Assembly (NCBI RefSeq): GCF_009711475.1
Contig: NZ_SMMD01000836.1
Coordinates: forward strand, 1 to 10,124
Direction: 5' to 3'
From: Fulvivirga aurantia
GTDB lineage: Bacteria > Bacteroidota > Bacteroidia > Cytophagales > Cyclobacteriaceae
DNA: 10,124 bases
Shown: piece after piece, positions 7,269-10,124 of the stretch
Layout of the letters: each line of letters begins with the position of its first letter
Position numbering within the stretch: position 1 is the first letter of the stretch
Translations under genes and position numbers: made by a program
Notes under the pieces: generated by a model
Told to the model about the DNA's origin: nothing
Seen by the model: only the letters and a program-made list of their open reading frames with translations
Databases searched by the model: none

Positions 7269-7317
7269 TGAAATAAATGTTTTTACAACTAAAAATTCGC
7301 CCATTTTTATGGGCCTA

Positions 7318-7325
7318 CAAATATA
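7318..7325 (-). promoter_or_regulatory. Consensus -7 element for nqrF
   Basis: On the minus strand TATATTTG matches TAnnTTTG exactly. Transcription would begin near 7312-7314, giving a leader of about 45 nt to the ATG at 7268. The nearest TTG (7353-7351) is 25 nt upstream, longer than usual spacing, so the -33 element is uncertain. Confidence 0.55.
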
Positions 7326-7341
7326 TTTAGTAAATGTATAA

Positions 7342-7354
7342 ATTGATAATCAAT
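7342..7354. repeat. 13-bp odd palindrome upstream of nqrF
   Basis: ATTGAT and ATCAAT flank a single central A. The site lies 16 bp upstream of the nqrF -7 element, where an activator or repressor could contact RNA polymerase. The half-sites resemble FNR/CRP-type TTGAT...ATCAA, but the spacer is 1 bp rather than 4, so it is not a canonical site of that class. Confidence 0.35.
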
Positions 7355-7412
7355 AGGATAAAATTTGAGTTTCTTAACGAATAAGTAAGCTTAATTTAAA
7401 CGCAGTATCAAT

Positions 7413-7420
7413 TACCTTTG
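7413..7420 (+). promoter_or_regulatory. Consensus -7 element for the beta-propeller lipoprotein gene
   Basis: TACCTTTG matches TAnnTTTG exactly and ends 30 nt before the ATG at 7451, the same spacing as at def. No clear TTTG is present in the -33 position. Confidence 0.5.
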
Positions 7421-7450
7421 TAGTAAAACAAAATTCTGATAATCTGGTTC

Positions 7451-8938
7451 ATGAAGATTCAATTGATTACGGCCCTGTCATTTTTAGTGGCTTGCCAGCA
7501 GGTAGAAGCTCCTGTTGAGAAAGCAGACGGTTTTGTAGAAGTAGGAGAGGTAAACATTGAGGGCGGCATGTTGGCCGCAGAGATATCGGCTTACGATGTA
7601 GAAACACAACGCCTTTTTGTGTCTAACAATGCTAAAGGCAACCGGGTAGATATCATCGATCTGTCTGATCCTGACAACCCAGAGGCTGTAGGTCATATAC
7701 TTTTAAAGCCATGGCCTGACGAACCACTCACCATAAACAGCGTTGCGGTAATTGACAAAAAATTGGCCGTGGCAGTATCAGCAACTGACCTGCAGGATGA
7801 GGGAAAAGTGTTTGTTTTTAGAACCACTGACTTTGAAAGAGAAGCAGAGATCACCGTGGGCGCCATGCCTGATATGGTCGCTTTTTCACCGAATGGTAAA
7901 TACATTCTTACTGCTAATGAAGGAGAGCCAGACCCTACTTACGCTAATGACCCGGAAGGTTCTGTGTCCATCATCGATGTAAAGAACTATAACGTGGAGA
8001 CTATTAATTTTGATGAGCGAGAAGGCGATTTAGAAAAATTGACCGCATCCGGTTTTAGAATTTACGGCCCTGAGGCTGGGTTTTCTCAAGATATAGAGCC
8101 TGAGTACCTTACAATTTCTCAAGACAGCAGATACGCATGGGTCACGCTGCAGGAAAACAATGGTATTGCCAAAGTAGATATCGACAAAAGGTCTGTAATA
8201 GATATTTTTCCTTTAGGCTTTAAAGATTATCAGGCAGAGGGCAATGCCATAGATGTTTGTGATAATGATGAGATAAACATCAAAAATTGGCCGATATTCG
8301 GTATGTATCAACCGGATGCTATTGCTTCATTTTCTATAAACGACACAACTTATCTTATTACCGCCAATGAAGGCGACTCCAGATATTTACCAAGCTACAG
8401 CGAAAGTGCCCGGGTGAGTGAATTAACACTTGATTCTGCGGCATTTCCGCAGAGCAGTCATATTCGACTTTGCGACTCTTTGGGGAGATTGTTTGTAACC
8501 ACAACCATGGGCGATACCGATGGGGATGGAGATTTTGATGAGCTTTATACTTACGGAACCAGGTCATTTAGTATTTGGAATGCAGAAACGGGTGAGTTGA
8601 TAGCTGACAGTCATAACCAGATTGATACAGATATCATAGCTAATTCTGATTTGTATGACGATGACCGTAGTGATGATAAAGGCATTGAACCTGAGGGAGT
8701 GGTTGTGGGTAAAGTAGGTGAAACGCCAATTGCCTTTGTCGCTTTAGAAAGAGCAAACGCAATTATCTCATATGACCTGACTACACCAAAGTCACCAAAA
8801 TTTCTCCAGGTATTGGAAACCGGAATTGGGCCAGAAGGGGTGCTCTTTATAAATAAAGCGCAGAGCCCTAATTCCCGCAGCCTACTTATCGTAAGCTCTG
8901 AGGTTGATGGTAAAATCAAGTTATACCAACCTGAGTAG
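7451..8938 (+). CDS. Choice-of-anchor I family beta-propeller lipoprotein
   Basis: A 495-residue envelope protein of the family named choice-of-anchor I, related to repeat-rich surface glycoproteins and alkaline-phosphatase-associated domains; its biochemical role is not established. A short signal peptide ends in a lipobox (LVA then Cys15), so lipid anchoring replaces the C-terminal anchors used by relatives. Propeller-like blades recur: RLFVSNNAKGNRVDIIDLSD (54-73), VGAMPDMVAFSPNGKYILTA (136-155) with NEGEPD, SVSIIDV (171-177), EPEYLTISQDSRYAWVTLQE (216-235), and ITANEGDSR (303-311). An acidic DTDGDGDFDE loop (355-364) looks like a calcium-binding site and is usual in this family, as are RSFSIW (371-376) and RSDDKGIEPEGV (406-417). 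The ATG at 7451 gives the lipobox directly. The gene stands alone on its strand, divergent from nqrF, and its last 23 bp overlap the 3' end of the opposing homoserine dehydrogenase gene. Confidence 0.9.
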   Translation: MKIQLITALSFLVACQQVEAPVEKADGFVEVGEVNIEGGMLAAEISAYDVETQRLFVSNNAKGNRVDIIDLSDPDNPEAVGHILLKPWPDEPLTINSVAVIDKKLAVAVSATDLQDEGKVFVFRTTDFEREAEITVGAMPDMVAFSPNGKYILTANEGEPDPTYANDPEGSVSIIDVKNYNVETINFDEREGDLEKLTASGFRIYGPEAGFSQDIEPEYLTISQDSRYAWVTLQENNGIAKVDIDKRSVIDIFPLGFKDYQAEGNAIDVCDNDEINIKNWPIFGMYQPDAIASFSINDTTYLITANEGDSRYLPSYSESARVSELTLDSAAFPQSSHIRLCDSLGRLFVTTTMGDTDGDGDFDELYTYGTRSFSIWNAETGELIADSHNQIDTDIIANSDLYDDDRSDDKGIEPEGVVVGKVGETPIAFVALERANAIISYDLTTPKSPKFLQVLETGIGPEGVLFINKAQSPNSRSLLIVSSEVDGKIKLYQPE

Positions 8939-10124
8939 TTACGGTTGTATTGTTGTAAGTCAGCCTTGATAATCCATTTTCCTTTTCCTGTCCCGAAGTC
9001 AATATAATACTCGCCTCGGGATATTTATAAGCAAATTTAGAAAGCTCTTTTACGTTAATAAGCCCGATCGTGTGAGAGTAATTATGGCCTATGTATTTTT
9101 CTTTTAACGAAGAGAAATATGACCAGTCGATTTTAATTGTAGAGTCATAGCCAACATATACTTCTATAAATTGAGTTTTGTCAACTTGTGCCTTGCGCTT
9201 CTCCTCAAGCTTAAAACTAGAATTGAGAGAGGCTGCTACATCGGAAAGAACAGCTAGCCCTGTGGGTAACTTACCAGCGCCTTTGCCTACCAATAACTGC
9301 TGCCCGTAAGCCTCGCTAGAAACTTCCACGGCATTATATTCAGCCTCTACGGAAGCATATTGACTGCTCGAATCAACAAATTGAGGAGTGACCCTGGCGC
9401 GTATCAATCCATTGCTAATTTCAGCGTGAGCAATCAGTTTTATTTTAAGGCTATTCTCTTCAGCGAATTTTACATCAGCCTTAGATATTTGTTCAATACC
9501 TATTCTCAAAATATCATCAGGATCAATTATGGTATCAAAGCAATGGCGTATTAGGATACTCAGCTTAAACGAAGGGTCATAACCACCTACATCAAGCGAG
9601 GGGTCACTTTCTGCAAAACCATTTTCTTTGGCTTGTTGCAAAGCCTCTTCATAGCTGAGTTTTTCGTCAATTACTTTTGTGAGGATATAATTGGTAGAGC
9701 CATTAAATATTCCATTAATTGAAATGATATTGCTATATCTGTAATAGTTGCGCAAACTACCTATTATAGGAATACTACCGCAAACTGCTCCTTCGTAAAG
9801 AATTCTGCCATCAAACTCTTTTTGCAATTCTTCCAAAACCTCTAAGTTTTCAGCAATCATTTTTTTATTGGCAGAGATCACTTTTTTGCCTTGCCTGATT
9901 GCTTTGGCGACTATCTCAAAAGCAGCTTGAGCATCATCTATCAGTTCTACAATAATTGAGATTTCAGCATCGTCTAAAATTAAGTCAGGCTCGTATACTA
10001 CCTCACCGGTAAGGCCGGGTCGGGCTTTATTCTTATGCTTTACACAAACCTTCGATATCTCTGCATCAACTGATGGGTTATCTTTGAGAAGCTGTACAAA
10101 TCCTTGACCAACACAGCCATAACC
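8916..10124 (-). CDS. hom: Homoserine dehydrogenase (N terminus cut by window edge)
   Basis: Reduces aspartate semialdehyde to homoserine with NAD(P)H, the branch point to threonine and methionine. The open frame runs 402 codons from the right edge to TGA at 8918-8916, so only about ten N-terminal residues are missing. Counting from the edge: Rossmann nucleotide loop GYGCVGQG at 1-8, VELIDDA at 59-65, SANKK at 84-88, GAVCGSIPII at 112-121, NGSTNYIL at 141-148, ESDPSLDVGGYD at 172-183. Asp183 and Lys187 match the catalytic Asp/Lys pair, four residues apart. There is no aspartate kinase in the visible part and room for only a few more residues upstream, so this is a monofunctional enzyme, not a ThrA/MetL fusion. 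The C-terminal 85 or so residues are not clearly an ACT domain. A GTG at 9881 is internal and is not the start. The gene end overlaps the opposing beta-propeller gene by 23 bp. Confidence 0.93.
   Translation of the reverse strand, partial: GYGCVGQGFVQLLKDNPSVDAEISKVCVKHKNKARPGLTGEVVYEPDLILDDAEISIIVELIDDAQAAFEIVAKAIRQGKKVISANKKMIAENLEVLEELQKEFDGRILYEGAVCGSIPIIGSLRNYYRYSNIISINGIFNGSTNYILTKVIDEKLSYEEALQQAKENGFAESDPSLDVGGYDPSFKLSILIRHCFDTIIDPDDILRIGIEQISKADVKFAEENSLKIKLIAHAEISNGLIRARVTPQFVDSSSQYASVEAEYNAVEVSSEAYGQQLLVGKGAGKLPTGLAVLSDVAASLNSSFKLEEKRKAQVDKTQFIEVYVGYDSTIKIDWSYFSSLKEKYIGHNYSHTIGLINVKELSKFAYKYPEASIILTSGQEKENGLSRLTYNNTTVTTQVGIT

Noticed and set aside
8513..8542. Asp/Gly-rich loop as a dockerin or EF-hand enzyme module
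   Set aside because: A single DTDGDGDFDE loop is a normal part of the choice-of-anchor I family; there is no duplicated dockerin repeat.
8611..8919. Minus-strand open frame under the propeller gene, abutting hom
   Set aside because: Serine/threonine/proline-rich shadow of the propeller coding sequence with no recognisable motif.
8929..8955. CAACC/GGTTG stem as a terminator between the convergent genes
   Set aside because: Only 5 bp, an 11-nt loop and no T tract on either strand.
9879..9881. GTG as the start of the homoserine dehydrogenase gene
   Set aside because: The frame continues open to the window edge and encodes the Rossmann loop and other conserved residues upstream, so the GTG is an internal valine codon.
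1..10124. A defence, mobile or biosynthetic island
   Set aside because: No transposase, integrase, phage, toxin-antitoxin, CRISPR or direct-repeat signature is seen; gene content is housekeeping and envelope functions with uniform composition by eye.

Overview
The window reads as ordinary chromosomal DNA from a member of the Bacteroidota, most likely a marine or soil Cytophagales bacterium. The lineage call rests on AT-rich composition, weak or absent Shine-Dalgarno sequences, matches to the Bacteroidetes -7 promoter element (TAnnTTTG), short lipoprotein signal peptides, a Na+-translocating NADH:quinone reductase, and two protein types I know mainly from Bacteroidetes (a DUF6503-like lipoprotein and a variant arginase-fold protein). 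This is inferred from protein style, not from a marker gene. I see no phage, IS element, CRISPR array, tRNA or rRNA.

Layout. 1-1957 (minus): an envelope S41/PDZ processing protease followed 2 bp later by the start of homogentisate 1,2-dioxygenase, cut by the window edge. 1958-2101: divergent promoter region with a repeated AT palindrome. 2102-3881 (plus): a hemerythrin/RIC-like di-iron protein, then ruvX with no gap, then peptide deformylase, which has its own consensus -7 element; the run ends in a hairpin at 3891-3920. 3896-5806 (minus): a conserved arginase-fold protein with altered metal ligands, then a lipoprotein 6 bp downstream. 5907-5939: a strong intrinsic terminator for nqrF (minus), which lies at 5964-7268 without the other nqr genes. 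7305-7450: divergent promoter region. 7451-8938 (plus): a choice-of-anchor I type beta-propeller lipoprotein. Its last 23 bp overlap tail-to-tail with a homoserine dehydrogenase gene (8916-10124, minus) that runs off the right edge.

How the genes fit together. Most are independent housekeeping or envelope functions: tyrosine/phenylalanine catabolism (hmgA), envelope proteolysis, iron or NO stress protection (RIC-like), DNA and rRNA maintenance (ruvX), N-terminal protein processing (def), sodium-linked respiration (nqrF) and threonine/methionine synthesis (hom). No dedicated new multi-gene system is evident. The points most worth a second look are the arginase-fold protein that lacks two metal-binding side chains, the RIC-like protein lacking the Cys-Cys motif, the solitary nqrF, and the palindromes in the two divergent intergenic regions.
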